Assembly: GCA_021158055.1 (NCBI GenBank)
Contig: JAGGVJ010000040.1
Location: forward strand, 36,474 to 100,473
Length of the DNA stretch: 64,000 bases
DNA from: Candidatus Iainarchaeum sp.
GTDB lineage: Archaea > Iainarchaeota > Iainarchaeia > JAGGVJ01
Direction: 5' to 3'
Part shown: piece by piece, positions 42,112 to 50,631 of the stretch
Position numbering within the stretch: position 1 is the stretch's first letter
How the letters are laid out: every line of letters begins with the position of its first letter
The notes under the pieces: model-generated
What the model was told of the DNA's origin: nothing
Seen by the model: only the letters and a program-made list of their open reading frames with translations
Databases searched by the model: none
Position numbers and translations under genes: made by a program

Positions 42112-43917
42112 TCAAACATCCCCTGCATCAAAATAAAACCCGCCATCGCTATTTTTCAGAACAAACCTGAGCTTTTTCTTTGCGTGCTTCAGTTTTTCCG
42201 CAAACTTTTCACCGCGAAAGGCCATTTCAACTTTTCTTTTTATCACAACACTGCTGCCTGCTTTTTTCAGTTTCCCCTTTGAATGGTCAAATTCAAAAAC
42301 AGTGTTGATTTCAGGGGCACCGTCTTTGCTTCGTTTTATCTCGCTTATCTCAACAATTTTCCTGACCTCTCTTTTTGCCTCTTTGCTGAACTCAGTCCAC
42401 CTTCTCTGAACCACAATCAAGTCAATTGACGGCAAATCAATCCCAAGCACGCCAAGGTTTTTCAGCCTGAGAAGCGCTTCCGAAGCGCTTTGCGCGTGAA
42501 ACGTGGCAAAAGACCCCTTGCCCTGGCCGGCAAGAACAGTATTCATGAACGCTTTTGCCTCGCGCTCATCCCGCACCTCACCCACTATTACGCGGTCCGG
42601 GCGCATGCGCAAAGAGTCAAGAACCAGGTCACTCATGCTCACTTTCAAAGAATCATTTACTGCCAGACGCACCACGTGAGGGTGAGGCAGGTTTATCTCC
42701 GGGGTTTCCTCTGTAACTATTATTCTTTCGTCAATAGGAACAAAAGAAAAAAGAGCATTCAAAGTAGTGGTTTTTCCCGAACCCGTGTTTCCTGCAATCA
42801 CCATGCTTGAATCTACAAGCATTGCAAGACACAAAAAACTCATTGCGTCCAGGTTAATCGTCTTGCTGCTGATTAAATCAGCCGGCGTAAACGGCTTGCT
42901 TCTAAACTTCCTTATTGTCAAAACACAGCCGTCAAGCGCAAGAGGAGGGATAACAGCATGCATTCTCGAACCGTCTGAAATGCTTGCGTTGAGCCTCGGG
43001 GTTGTGAAAGTGACTCTCCTTCCAAGCGACCTCGCCATCTTATTTATCACTGCAATGGTTTTTTCGCTCCCTGTCAAAAAAAGGTTTGTTGCAAGCCACC
43101 CGAAAGAATTGTGAAAGACATAAACGGGTTTCTCGTCGCCTATCAATGCAATCTCTTCAATTTCATCGTCCTTCATGAGGCAAGAAAGCGGCCCGAACCC
43201 TGTTATTTCGTTTTTTATGATTTCAAACAGGTAACTCTCCTGAAAATCATCAAGCTCCAGGCAAAGCGCGTCACAGTACCCTTCAAGCAGGTGTTTCAAA
43301 TCCATTTCAATGTTGCTGTCTTCTTTGGCCCTTATTTTTTGCTTGTATTTCAAAAGGATGTCTGAAACAATTTTTGCTTCGCTTCCGCTGAGCTCCGGAA
43401 CATCAACGATTTCGTAAAAATTTAACTGGCAACTGCTGCCGTGGCGGTTATCAGCGAAAGCGTTTCTTGCTGAACAAATTATTCTGGATTCGTTTTCCTT
43501 AAGCACAAGCGGGCGTTTGCCTGAAGAACGCGGTTTTATTTTCCAGCCAAGAACTTTTTCAGGCGGCAGCTCATCTGAAAAGTCAACGCTCAATGCATTG
43601 ACAGGGCAGACCTTCACGCACTCGGGAAACTGCCTTGACATGCACAAGTCGCATTTTATTAAGTGGCCTGGTTTTATGGCTTCAAAATCACATTTTACGG
43701 TACATTCCCGACAAGTTGCGCATTTTTTCGTGTCAAGCACAAGCACTCCCTGAAACGATTCAAAAAAAGCGTTTTTCGAGCATGTTTTCCTGCACAATGC
43801 AGTGTCCGGATCGCAGTGCTGGCACTCAAATACCATGTATTCAGTGGGTTTGTTCGGACACGCGTCCAGACACTTTCCGCACTTTATACAAATATCAGAA
43901 TCCCGCCTGATTCTCAT
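42112..43917 (-). CDS. Polyferredoxin-pilus ATPase fusion, system 2
   Basis: A 601-residue fusion. Residues 1-105 hold sixteen cysteines in four groups (Cys 10, 13, 16, 20; 32, 35, 42, 46; 66, 69, 72, 76; 89, 92, 100, 104), the layout of four-cluster [4Fe-4S] electron-transfer subunits such as HycB/DmsB. Residues about 180-560 are a GspE/CpaF-type pilus ATPase with Walker A AGNTGSGKTT (about 373-382) and Walker B DRVIVGEVRD (about 440). This joins a redox module to an assembly motor. ATG 43917 is preferred, as it sits before the first Cys motif; TTG 43926 is an alternative. The two TadC genes follow closely. Redox control or electron transfer coupled to pilus function is inference. Confidence 0.9.
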   Translation of the reverse strand: MRIRRDSDICIKCGKCLDACPNKPTEYMVFECQHCDPDTALCRKTCSKNAFFESFQGVLVLDTKKCATCRECTVKCDFEAIKPGHLIKCDLCMSRQFPECVKVCPVNALSVDFSDELPPEKVLGWKIKPRSSGKRPLVLKENESRIICSARNAFADNRHGSSCQLNFYEIVDVPELSGSEAKIVSDILLKYKQKIRAKEDSNIEMDLKHLLEGYCDALCLELDDFQESYLFEIIKNEITGFGPLSCLMKDDEIEEIALIGDEKPVYVFHNSFGWLATNLFLTGSEKTIAVINKMARSLGRRVTFTTPRLNASISDGSRMHAVIPPLALDGCVLTIRKFRSKPFTPADLISSKTINLDAMSFLCLAMLVDSSMVIAGNTGSGKTTTLNALFSFVPIDERIIVTEETPEINLPHPHVVRLAVNDSLKVSMSDLVLDSLRMRPDRVIVGEVRDEREAKAFMNTVLAGQGKGSFATFHAQSASEALLRLKNLGVLGIDLPSIDLIVVQRRWTEFSKEAKREVRKIVEISEIKRSKDGAPEINTVFEFDHSKGKLKKAGSSVVIKRKVEMAFRGEKFAEKLKHAKKKLRFVLKNSDGGFYFDAGDV

Positions 43918-43935
43918 TTCCCGCAAAGCCCCAAG

Positions 43936-44322
43936 CTATTGCGCCCGAGTCTCAAGCACATCGTTTATTTTCAAATTTTTTGCCATCCCCGCAGGCAGCT
44001 CCACAATATACTTTGCTGCCTTTTCTGGAACTACCATGGGGGTAAACGGCTTAATATTCCTTTTGATGTCCACTATTTTCCAGGCGGAATCCAGGAAAAC
44101 AACGTCAATTGAAAAAAACACAAAAAACATATGTATTGCCGCATCAAGCCTGGCTTCGTAATCAAGCACAAAAATAAGTGCATGGTGCGTTTTCCCCCTA
44201 AACATCAGGCCCCTCATTCTCTGAAAAAACGTAAGCGCCCACTCGACCTTGCCTGAAATCAGTTTTTTGTCGCTTTTTCTGAAAAGAGCTTTGTTGTTTT
44301 TACTTTTATTGTTTGGATCCAT
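43936..44322 (-). CDS. DUF192 family protein
   Basis: A 128-residue protein with the DUF192 (COG1430) hallmarks: MRGLMFR, IHMFFVFFSIDVVFLD, and the final ELPAGMAKNLKI. Function of the family is unknown; many members are exported, but this one has no signal peptide. The gene lies between pilus systems 3 and 2 with gaps of 18 and 31 bases, so it is part of the same transcription unit. AGTG lies five bases before ATG 44322. Confidence 0.86.
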   Translation of the reverse strand: MDPNNKSKNNKALFRKSDKKLISGKVEWALTFFQRMRGLMFRGKTHHALIFVLDYEARLDAAIHMFFVFFSIDVVFLDSAWKIVDIKRNIKPFTPMVVPEKAAKYIVELPAGMAKNLKINDVLETRAQ

Positions 44323-44353
44323 AAAAACACTAAACCATGCGTTCTTGTCTGCA

Positions 44354-45583
44354 TCACGTGAGCTGGACGTACCATTTCTTGTCCTCGTAAAGAAGTTCTA
44401 TGAAAACTTCCGCCGGCTTAACCACTTTTACATAATTCGGCCTTACGGCCAGGTCGCCCTGCTTGCACGGAACGCAAACACCCGAGTCCCGGAAAGCAAA
44501 ATCATTACTGACTAATCCTTTTATCCACTGGTCATATGGCTCTGCTGTCTCAGACATTTTGTTAAGGTGCCTTGAAATGTCCTCGCGGTGAATATCCTTT
44601 GTCAGGTAATACGAGCCGATTGCAACTTTCATGTCTTCAGAGCCTGGTGGAAGAATCAAAACCACTTCCGATATTCTTGCAACAGGATTCGGAACCGGAA
44701 CAAAGAACTGGAAAACAAAAAACCCAATAAACACCAGGATAAAAGCGTGTTTCAAACCCGCAATGGCCCTTCCTTCACTCATAATTCCCGCGACAAGCCC
44801 GTTGAAAAAAGCCTGTATGAGCGCCAGATTCATCAAAAGTGTCCTGAAAGACCCTTCAGATATTACTGCCCCTCCGCCGAGAATCTCTTTTAATCCTGCC
44901 ATTCTGGGAAGCGCGGGAATAAACCCCAACTGAAGCACGGCGACAATTCCAAGAAACACGACGTAAATAAAATACATGGTATAAGTGTATATCTGAAGGT
45001 TTCCTTTTCTTTCAGCTTCAAGCTGTTTGATTTTTTGCGCGTCAATCGCAACGGTTTCAAGAATGTCTGCAATGGATCCCCCTGAACGGTGGGCTTCAAG
45101 AATAATCGAAACAGACCTTTTTATTATCTTGCTGTCTGTCCTGTCCGCAAAATCTTTAATGGCTTTTGAAAACGGAACCCCCCAAGAAATCTGGTTTGAT
45201 ATCTTTTTCACTTCAATAGACAAATCACCATAATAAGTAGTGCTTGTGGCGTAAACTGCTTTTGGAAGAGTCATTCCCGCCCGTTTTGATTCCGAGATAT
45301 CCCTGAGAAAAACCGGAAAACTCTCTTCAATTCTCTCAATCCTCATATAATCGTTGTACTTGTGGTATGCAAGCGGCCCAAAGCCTACTATCAACCCGAT
45401 AAAAACCCAGTTGAAAAACGAATCTGTTCCAAAGAAAAACAAAAACGCCACCAAAAGCGAGATAATCAACATGAAACCGCCGAAAATATAATACAAGTGC
45501 TCGGCTTTCAGCTCAAAGCCGTACCTGCTGGCAAGATTCTTTGCTTTTGACCAGTACTCTTGTGACAACGCGTAAATATCCAT
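44354..45583 (-). CDS. FlaJ/TadC-like T2SSF platform protein with C-terminal extension, system 3
   Basis: A 409-residue membrane protein. Spans at about 30-72 lead into the T2SSF domain (about 80-195; ESFPVFLRDISESKRAGMTL and EAHRSGGSIADILET), then further spans (about 200-310). A soluble C-terminal extension (about 315-409) with one CVPC motif is not typical of TadC. Its start overlaps the stop of the partner gene by one base (TAATG). Confidence 0.87.
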   Translation of the reverse strand: MDIYALSQEYWSKAKNLASRYGFELKAEHLYYIFGGFMLIISLLVAFLFFFGTDSFFNWVFIGLIVGFGPLAYHKYNDYMRIERIEESFPVFLRDISESKRAGMTLPKAVYATSTTYYGDLSIEVKKISNQISWGVPFSKAIKDFADRTDSKIIKRSVSIILEAHRSGGSIADILETVAIDAQKIKQLEAERKGNLQIYTYTMYFIYVVFLGIVAVLQLGFIPALPRMAGLKEILGGGAVISEGSFRTLLMNLALIQAFFNGLVAGIMSEGRAIAGLKHAFILVFIGFFVFQFFVPVPNPVARISEVVLILPPGSEDMKVAIGSYYLTKDIHREDISRHLNKMSETAEPYDQWIKGLVSNDFAFRDSGVCVPCKQGDLAVRPNYVKVVKPAEVFIELLYEDKKWYVQLT

Positions 45584-46473
45584 TACACCACTTCTTTTGG
45601 TTTGCTTGAGTCAAGCAACAATATAAACAATACTGACATCGCCGGTATTACAAGATAAATTGTCAGCTCAAGAAGAGCTTTTCCCCCGATCGGGAGGTTT
45701 AAACCCCCTATGATTGACATTATGGCAAGCATGACTATAAAAAGAATCGGGGCTGCCACAAACATTGTCGTGTATATCTCGGAAAGCATGGAAAGGGTTT
45801 CAATGTAATCTCTTTCAATCCTTCTGTGCTCTTCAAGCATGATCTTTGCCTCTTCGTTGAGGTAATCTCTTATGACCCCTCCGGAACGGATAATTGAAAC
45901 TACCCCCCAAAGTACGTCAGAAAACTTTTTTGACGGGCACTTCATTGCAACTTTTTTCAGTGCAGTGTTTATGTTGTAACCGAAAATTTGCGTGTTTCTG
46001 ACTATGTCTTTGCATTCCCTTGAAATTTCCTTGTATTCATCAAACTTTGACATCAGCTCAAACACTTTGTCCGGGGGGATTCCCGTACCTGCAATGGTTG
46101 CCATGTGGGTTATGGCATACGGAAGGTCCCCATCTATACTTTGCTTGCGTTCATTTATCCTGTAAGTCGGGTAAAAATAAAAAAACATAAAAAAAATAAT
46201 GCCCATTATGAAAGCACCGATTACAGCTGTTAAAAACATAAGCATGCTTATCATAAAACCAAAAAACACCAACAGGAAAAATATTAAAAAAAAAGACGCA
46301 ATAAAAACAAAAACTGAAGTTGCAAGAGACCCTGCCACATACTCTTCACTTGTCATGAGTATTTTTGCACTGCGCAGGCTGCCCTGAAGGTCCCCGAAAG
46401 AAGGCATTATTATATCAACATAGTCTTTCAGTCGCCTGTATGCTGCCAACCTGTATTCTCTCGGAAATATCAT
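45583..46473 (-). CDS. TadC-like T2SSF platform protein, system 3
   Basis: A 296-residue membrane protein. Two strong spans (about 45-100), the T2SSF domain (about 110-220; GDLPYAITHMATIAGTGIPP) and C-terminal spans (about 230-290). It pairs with the 44354 gene product. The start is ATG 46473; GTG 46479 is an alternative. The ATPase gene ends 53 bases upstream. Confidence 0.86.
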   Translation of the reverse strand: MIFPREYRLAAYRRLKDYVDIIMPSFGDLQGSLRSAKILMTSEEYVAGSLATSVFVFIASFFLIFFLLVFFGFMISMLMFLTAVIGAFIMGIIFFMFFYFYPTYRINERKQSIDGDLPYAITHMATIAGTGIPPDKVFELMSKFDEYKEISRECKDIVRNTQIFGYNINTALKKVAMKCPSKKFSDVLWGVVSIIRSGGVIRDYLNEEAKIMLEEHRRIERDYIETLSMLSEIYTTMFVAAPILFIVMLAIMSIIGGLNLPIGGKALLELTIYLVIPAMSVLFILLLDSSKPKEVV

Positions 46474-46526
46474 TTTCACAACTCACATGTGCTCCTGATT
46501 CACTCTCCCGGATTTTTCAAACACAT

Positions 46527-48935
46527 TCACATGTTTTTGAGTATTTCATCCGGGTTCTTATAGTACGTATTTATAATTTTTCCAACTTCCTTGTAATACC
46601 TTATATTTGATTTTTTCATCCAGTCAAGAACTTCGGCGCGTCTTCTAAGCTCAGCCCACAATGATTCTTCAGAAGTTCCCTTTTGCTCAATAATTTTATT
46701 TAATATATACGACTTATCAGAAACAAAAGCAAAAGTGTCATCAGTCGGGTTCCATTTCATAACTGTATTTGTTATCGGTTTCCCGGTGTCAATATCTATT
46801 CTTATGATTTCTATGAGTTCAGTTACGCGCCTTACTTCCATTTGTTTTATCCTGGTGTGATGCATAAACAAAACAAGGTCAAGACTGCTTAACAAACCAA
46901 GAGGCAGGTTGATTGGCTTTGTAATAAGCCTGTTAAGAAGCTCTGAAAAGTCACCTGCGTGAATCGTTGCCATTCCGGGGTGTCCGGTTGCCATTCCCTG
47001 GAAAAGGACGTTTGCTTCCACCCCACGCACTTCCCCCACAATTATCTCATCAGGCCTCTCCCTTAAAGCCGCTTTAAGCAAGTCAAACATGGACACTTCA
47101 CCTTGTCTTTTGCCCGTGACATCAACTGATCCAAAACCGGTCCTGATGACTTTCGGCACCCAGTTCTCGTGCGGAAGGTTAATCTCGGGAGTGTCCTCAA
47201 TCGAAATAATCTTTATCCCCGGAGGCAAAAGCATTGAAATCGAATTCAGAGTGGAAGTTTTTCCGCTGGCAGTTCCACCGCTGATCAGGAGAGACTGCTT
47301 GTATTCAACTGCAAGCCACAGAAAAGCAACCATCATGGAAGGTATTGTTCCCGAGCTTATAAGGTCGATCACAGTCAAAGGGTCTTTTGTAAATTTCCTA
47401 ATAGTAAACGTTGAGCCCTTCATGGAAATTTCATTTCCGCTGCTGTACGTCGCCTGCACCCTGGAACCGTCTTCAAGCGAACCGTCAAGAAGGGGGTCAG
47501 CAACACTTATGTGTCTTCCGCAGCGCTGGGCAAGTTTTATCAGGTATGAATTCAAGGATTCCGTATCAATAAATTTTTTGTTTGTTTTTATGGAACCGTA
47601 TTTCCTGTGGAAGATATAAATAGGCAGGTTTATTCCGATGCATGAAACGTCCTCTATCTCCTTGTCCCTCATAAACGGCTCAATAATCTCCAGCCCGATG
47701 AAATCCCTTTCAATATAATACTTCATTTTTTCGTACTCTGATTTCGTGAGAAAAATGGCGTAATCCTGAATTATGCGGTCCATCTTATTGTATATATAAT
47801 CGCGGATTTTTTCCTCTTTTTTCAGTTCAAAAAGGTTCACATCCAAAAAGTCAATCAAAAGGGTTTTTATACGATCCAAGGTCTTTTTTTCTCTTTCCGT
47901 TAACGGCGGCTCGAGAACATAGTACATTAAACCGTTTATCTGATCAATCCATTTTATATTCGAATACGCATACGGCTCAATAAGCGAATATTTTTCGTCG
48001 ACTTTCTTCAAATCAACCGGCTCCCACTCGCTGGACATCTTTTTTATCAGGTCTTTTGGTATCCTGTGCATTGTTTCAGGAAGGTTTTTCATACCCATTT
48101 TATTGACTATAAAATCAGCTTCCCCCTTGCCCACTGCTTTTATCTGGCTAAGGTCAATTTGCTGGTATACTTTTGGGGACCGTGAAAAAACAACCATCGG
48201 AACAGTCGGCGCAGCAACTGAAGCTACAGGGGCAACATCACCGCGTGAAGCAATAGCACCTTCCGCTCCTTTAAAATACCCCTCCAAAAAGCCCTGGTTT
48301 TGAACTTTACCGGTAGTAATTTTTCTGCCCCCCTGCTTCCCGGAAAATCCAAGAGCAGACGGCTTGGGCAAATCGCTTTTGCTATCGCCGGAACCCGACT
48401 CTTCAAACAAAGTATTCTCTTTAAGATATTCAAACGGATTCTTTTGAGGCCCCCTGGCTTCTCCGGCTTCCGTTTTACCTTTTTTTAGTTTTTCATTCAT
48501 TTCTATGATTTCAGGCATGAAAAAATCCGGCTCGTCAAGGTCAATGCTGGAGTCAATTTTTGCTGCCTGCAAGTCAGATTTTTCCGGTGTTTTTCCATTT
48601 TCGTCGTCAAACATCTGTTCTTCTGAAACAACTGATTCAACAACTTCTTGTTTCAGTGGCTCTTCAGATTCTTCTTGTCTTGCTGTTCTTTGCCAATAGC
48701 CTTCAGGGGGTTTTTCAATAACCATTTTTTTGTAAAGGTTATCTGTCAAAGCGCTTCGCTTTTTTGAAGAAGCTGACCTGTACACTACAACAGGTTTTTC
48801 CTCAAACGACGACTGCACGTGTCTCTTGCCTGAATATTTGCGCGGTTTCGAAACCCGTCGCGCAGCTCCGGAAATAAGTTTTCTCGCTACTTTTTTGTTT
48901 ATCTTTTTTAAAATACCGTTGTTGATTTTAGCCAT
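46527..48935 (-). CDS. Type IV pilus/archaellum-type assembly ATPase, system 3
   Basis: An 802-residue GspE/FlaI-family ATPase. An N-terminal extension (about 1-260) is basic then acidic and low in complexity, an unusual feature that may bind partners. The catalytic domain has Walker A GGTASGKT (about 551-558), the Asp-box region SIEDTPEINLPHEN, Walker B DEIIVGEVRG (about 627-636) and His-box ATIHAGD. No ribosome site is seen before ATG 48935, and a TATA-like AATATTAATT lies upstream, so it may be leaderless. It heads the system 3 genes and probably the DUF192 and system 2 genes too. Confidence 0.9.
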   Translation of the reverse strand: MAKINNGILKKINKKVARKLISGAARRVSKPRKYSGKRHVQSSFEEKPVVVYRSASSKKRSALTDNLYKKMVIEKPPEGYWQRTARQEESEEPLKQEVVESVVSEEQMFDDENGKTPEKSDLQAAKIDSSIDLDEPDFFMPEIIEMNEKLKKGKTEAGEARGPQKNPFEYLKENTLFEESGSGDSKSDLPKPSALGFSGKQGGRKITTGKVQNQGFLEGYFKGAEGAIASRGDVAPVASVAAPTVPMVVFSRSPKVYQQIDLSQIKAVGKGEADFIVNKMGMKNLPETMHRIPKDLIKKMSSEWEPVDLKKVDEKYSLIEPYAYSNIKWIDQINGLMYYVLEPPLTEREKKTLDRIKTLLIDFLDVNLFELKKEEKIRDYIYNKMDRIIQDYAIFLTKSEYEKMKYYIERDFIGLEIIEPFMRDKEIEDVSCIGINLPIYIFHRKYGSIKTNKKFIDTESLNSYLIKLAQRCGRHISVADPLLDGSLEDGSRVQATYSSGNEISMKGSTFTIRKFTKDPLTVIDLISSGTIPSMMVAFLWLAVEYKQSLLISGGTASGKTSTLNSISMLLPPGIKIISIEDTPEINLPHENWVPKVIRTGFGSVDVTGKRQGEVSMFDLLKAALRERPDEIIVGEVRGVEANVLFQGMATGHPGMATIHAGDFSELLNRLITKPINLPLGLLSSLDLVLFMHHTRIKQMEVRRVTELIEIIRIDIDTGKPITNTVMKWNPTDDTFAFVSDKSYILNKIIEQKGTSEESLWAELRRRAEVLDWMKKSNIRYYKEVGKIINTYYKNPDEILKNM

Positions 48936-49016
48936 CAGAGAAACTAAATGGTTTTGAATTAATATTTGTTTTGATTTTTTTGAAAAAATAACAAAAATAC
49001 CTAAAAAATCAACGGC

Positions 49017-49760
49017 TCAAAAACTTATGGATCCAATTATTGAAAAAATAATAAGAAAAAGCAGATTTGTTGAGAAAAAAATTGAAATTATGTAACCTGC
49101 AAGCAAGGCAAACATAAACGGCGGAAGAGGGGTTACCCAGACAAGGTCTTTTATCTTTTTTTCTGCAACAAGTTTCTTCAGACGCTCAAATTCATCGTCA
49201 GGGTCAACGTTTGGAACAAGATCAACCTGCCTTTTTCCTTTCCCGTCAAAAGAAACTTTTTCAAGCGGAGAAACAAAACTGTTGCATTTAATTGAACTTA
49301 TTTTTACAGGATAACCAATAAAATAAAACAACGGGTTTTGCGGTTTGTTTGCGCGAAACAAATTCCATGCAAAAACACACACCGGGACTGCAACGGCACT
49401 CAAAAGCAATGCATTTACAAAAACCGACAACGAAAAATACACGGTTTGAGCCGGACTTGCAAACTGGTTCAGGGAAGCAACTGCAACAAGGGCTTTTAAG
49501 TCGCCCCCTCCGATATAAAGAATGGGAAAAATTTCCCCTGCCTTATGCAAAACAAAAACAAAAACAAAAACAAGCCCTGCTGAAAAAACGAACGCCTGCA
49601 TTACCTCAACTTTAAGTGAAGCAAGCGAAAGCAACAAGCCGACGGCAACTGCGATCACCCAAACCTTATCCGGAACCTCGCGAAATTTAAAATCAAACAC
49701 ACTTGCGACCGCAAGCATCAGAACAGTAAACGCAACGGAAACAAAACCAAATAAAAACAT
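49017..49760 (-). CDS. Prepilin peptidase (A24 aspartate protease, class III signal peptidase)
   Basis: A 247-residue membrane protease that removes the leader of class III prepilins. The two catalytic aspartates are Asp23 (SVFDFKFREVPD) and Asp87 in the GxGD-type motif GGGDLKAL (about 84-91). About six spans are visible, with an unusually long hydrophilic loop (about 145-205) before the last two. It is the only such peptidase in the window and so probably serves all three pilus systems. It lies upstream of, and on the same strand as, the system 3 ATPase. Confidence 0.9.
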   Translation of the reverse strand: MFLFGFVSVAFTVLMLAVASVFDFKFREVPDKVWVIAVAVGLLLSLASLKVEVMQAFVFSAGLVFVFVFVLHKAGEIFPILYIGGGDLKALVAVASLNQFASPAQTVYFSLSVFVNALLLSAVAVPVCVFAWNLFRANKPQNPLFYFIGYPVKISSIKCNSFVSPLEKVSFDGKGKRQVDLVPNVDPDDEFERLKKLVAEKKIKDLVWVTPLPPFMFALLAGYIISIFFSTNLLFLIIFSIIGSISF

Positions 49761-49934
49761 ACAAACAACTTCAAAACACCCTAAAAAACGCTTTATCTAT
49801 CATATTATCACAATGTATCAAAACACACAGCATATATATTAAAAATACATCCTATATATAATACTTAAAATACTTATTTGGAAATTGCATTTATTTATAT
49901 TTATTTATACTGCAAACAATTCAACGGTGAAAAT
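49761..49934 (+). promoter_or_regulatory. Divergent AT-rich promoter region
   Basis: This spacer separates the prepilin peptidase (leftward) and the UppS-like gene (rightward). It contains TATA-like tracts at about 49831-49840 and 49851-49863. A reading frame continues upstream of the UppS-like start but is AT-rich and lacks a ribosome site, so the spacer is treated as noncoding. Confidence 0.45.
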
Positions 49935-50630
49935 TTGCTCAACTCAATCGCTTTTATCCCTGACGGCACAAGAACTTACGGCAAGCAAAACAACTTGTCT
50001 GTCAAGGAAGCGTATTCTTTAGCAGTAAGCAATGCATGGGACATTCTTGAAGAATTAATAAATTACAAAACAATTAACTCATGCACTTACTGGGTGTTAA
50101 GCACTGAAAACTTCAGGCGCTCAAGACTGCAGATTAAAGTGCTTTTCAGAATTTTCCAAAAAGAGCTTGAAAAAATTTCCGAAATGGACTTTTTTGAAAA
50201 AACCGGCGCCCGGCTCAATTTCATAGGCAGGAAAACAATGCTTCCCACAAAACTCCAGGAGCTAATGAAATCATGCGAGAACAAAACAGCAGACTACGGA
50301 GAAAAACAAGTGAACATCGCCATTGCTTACGGGGGCAGGTCTGAAATTGCCGACGCCTGCAAAAAAATATGCGTGAAAGTTCAGGAAAACAAATTGTCGC
50401 CTGACCAGATAACCGAGGCAACAGTCAGGGAAAACCTTTACCCCGGAACAATTGACCCGGACTTTATAATCAGGACAAAGGGAGTAATGAGAACCTCTGG
50501 TTTTCTTGCATTTCAATCCGATTACTCAGAATACTATTTTTCAAAAAAGCTCTGGCCCGAATTCAACAGAACCGACCTCAAAAATGCAATAAGCGATTTT
50601 AATTCAAGAAAAAGAAACTTTGGAAAATAA
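49935..50630 (+). CDS. uppS: Cis-prenyltransferase (undecaprenyl/polyprenyl diphosphate synthase)
   Basis: A 231-residue cis-prenyltransferase that extends an allylic diphosphate into the polyprenyl lipid carrier for glycans. Conserved motifs are IPDGTRT (Asp10; family MDGNGR), STENFRRS (about 56-63), NIAIAYGGRSEI, DFIIRT and FLAFQSDYSEYYF near the C-terminus. The Asn after Asp-Gly is replaced by Thr, a departure from bacterial UppS. The start is TTG 49935 with GGTG at five-base spacing; a longer frame from 49878 is rejected. It ends one base before the convergent flavoprotein gene. Confidence 0.88.
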   Translation: MLNSIAFIPDGTRTYGKQNNLSVKEAYSLAVSNAWDILEELINYKTINSCTYWVLSTENFRRSRLQIKVLFRIFQKELEKISEMDFFEKTGARLNFIGRKTMLPTKLQELMKSCENKTADYGEKQVNIAIAYGGRSEIADACKKICVKVQENKLSPDQITEATVRENLYPGTIDPDFIIRTKGVMRTSGFLAFQSDYSEYYFSKKLWPEFNRTDLKNAISDFNSRKRNFGK

Positions 50631-50631
50631 C

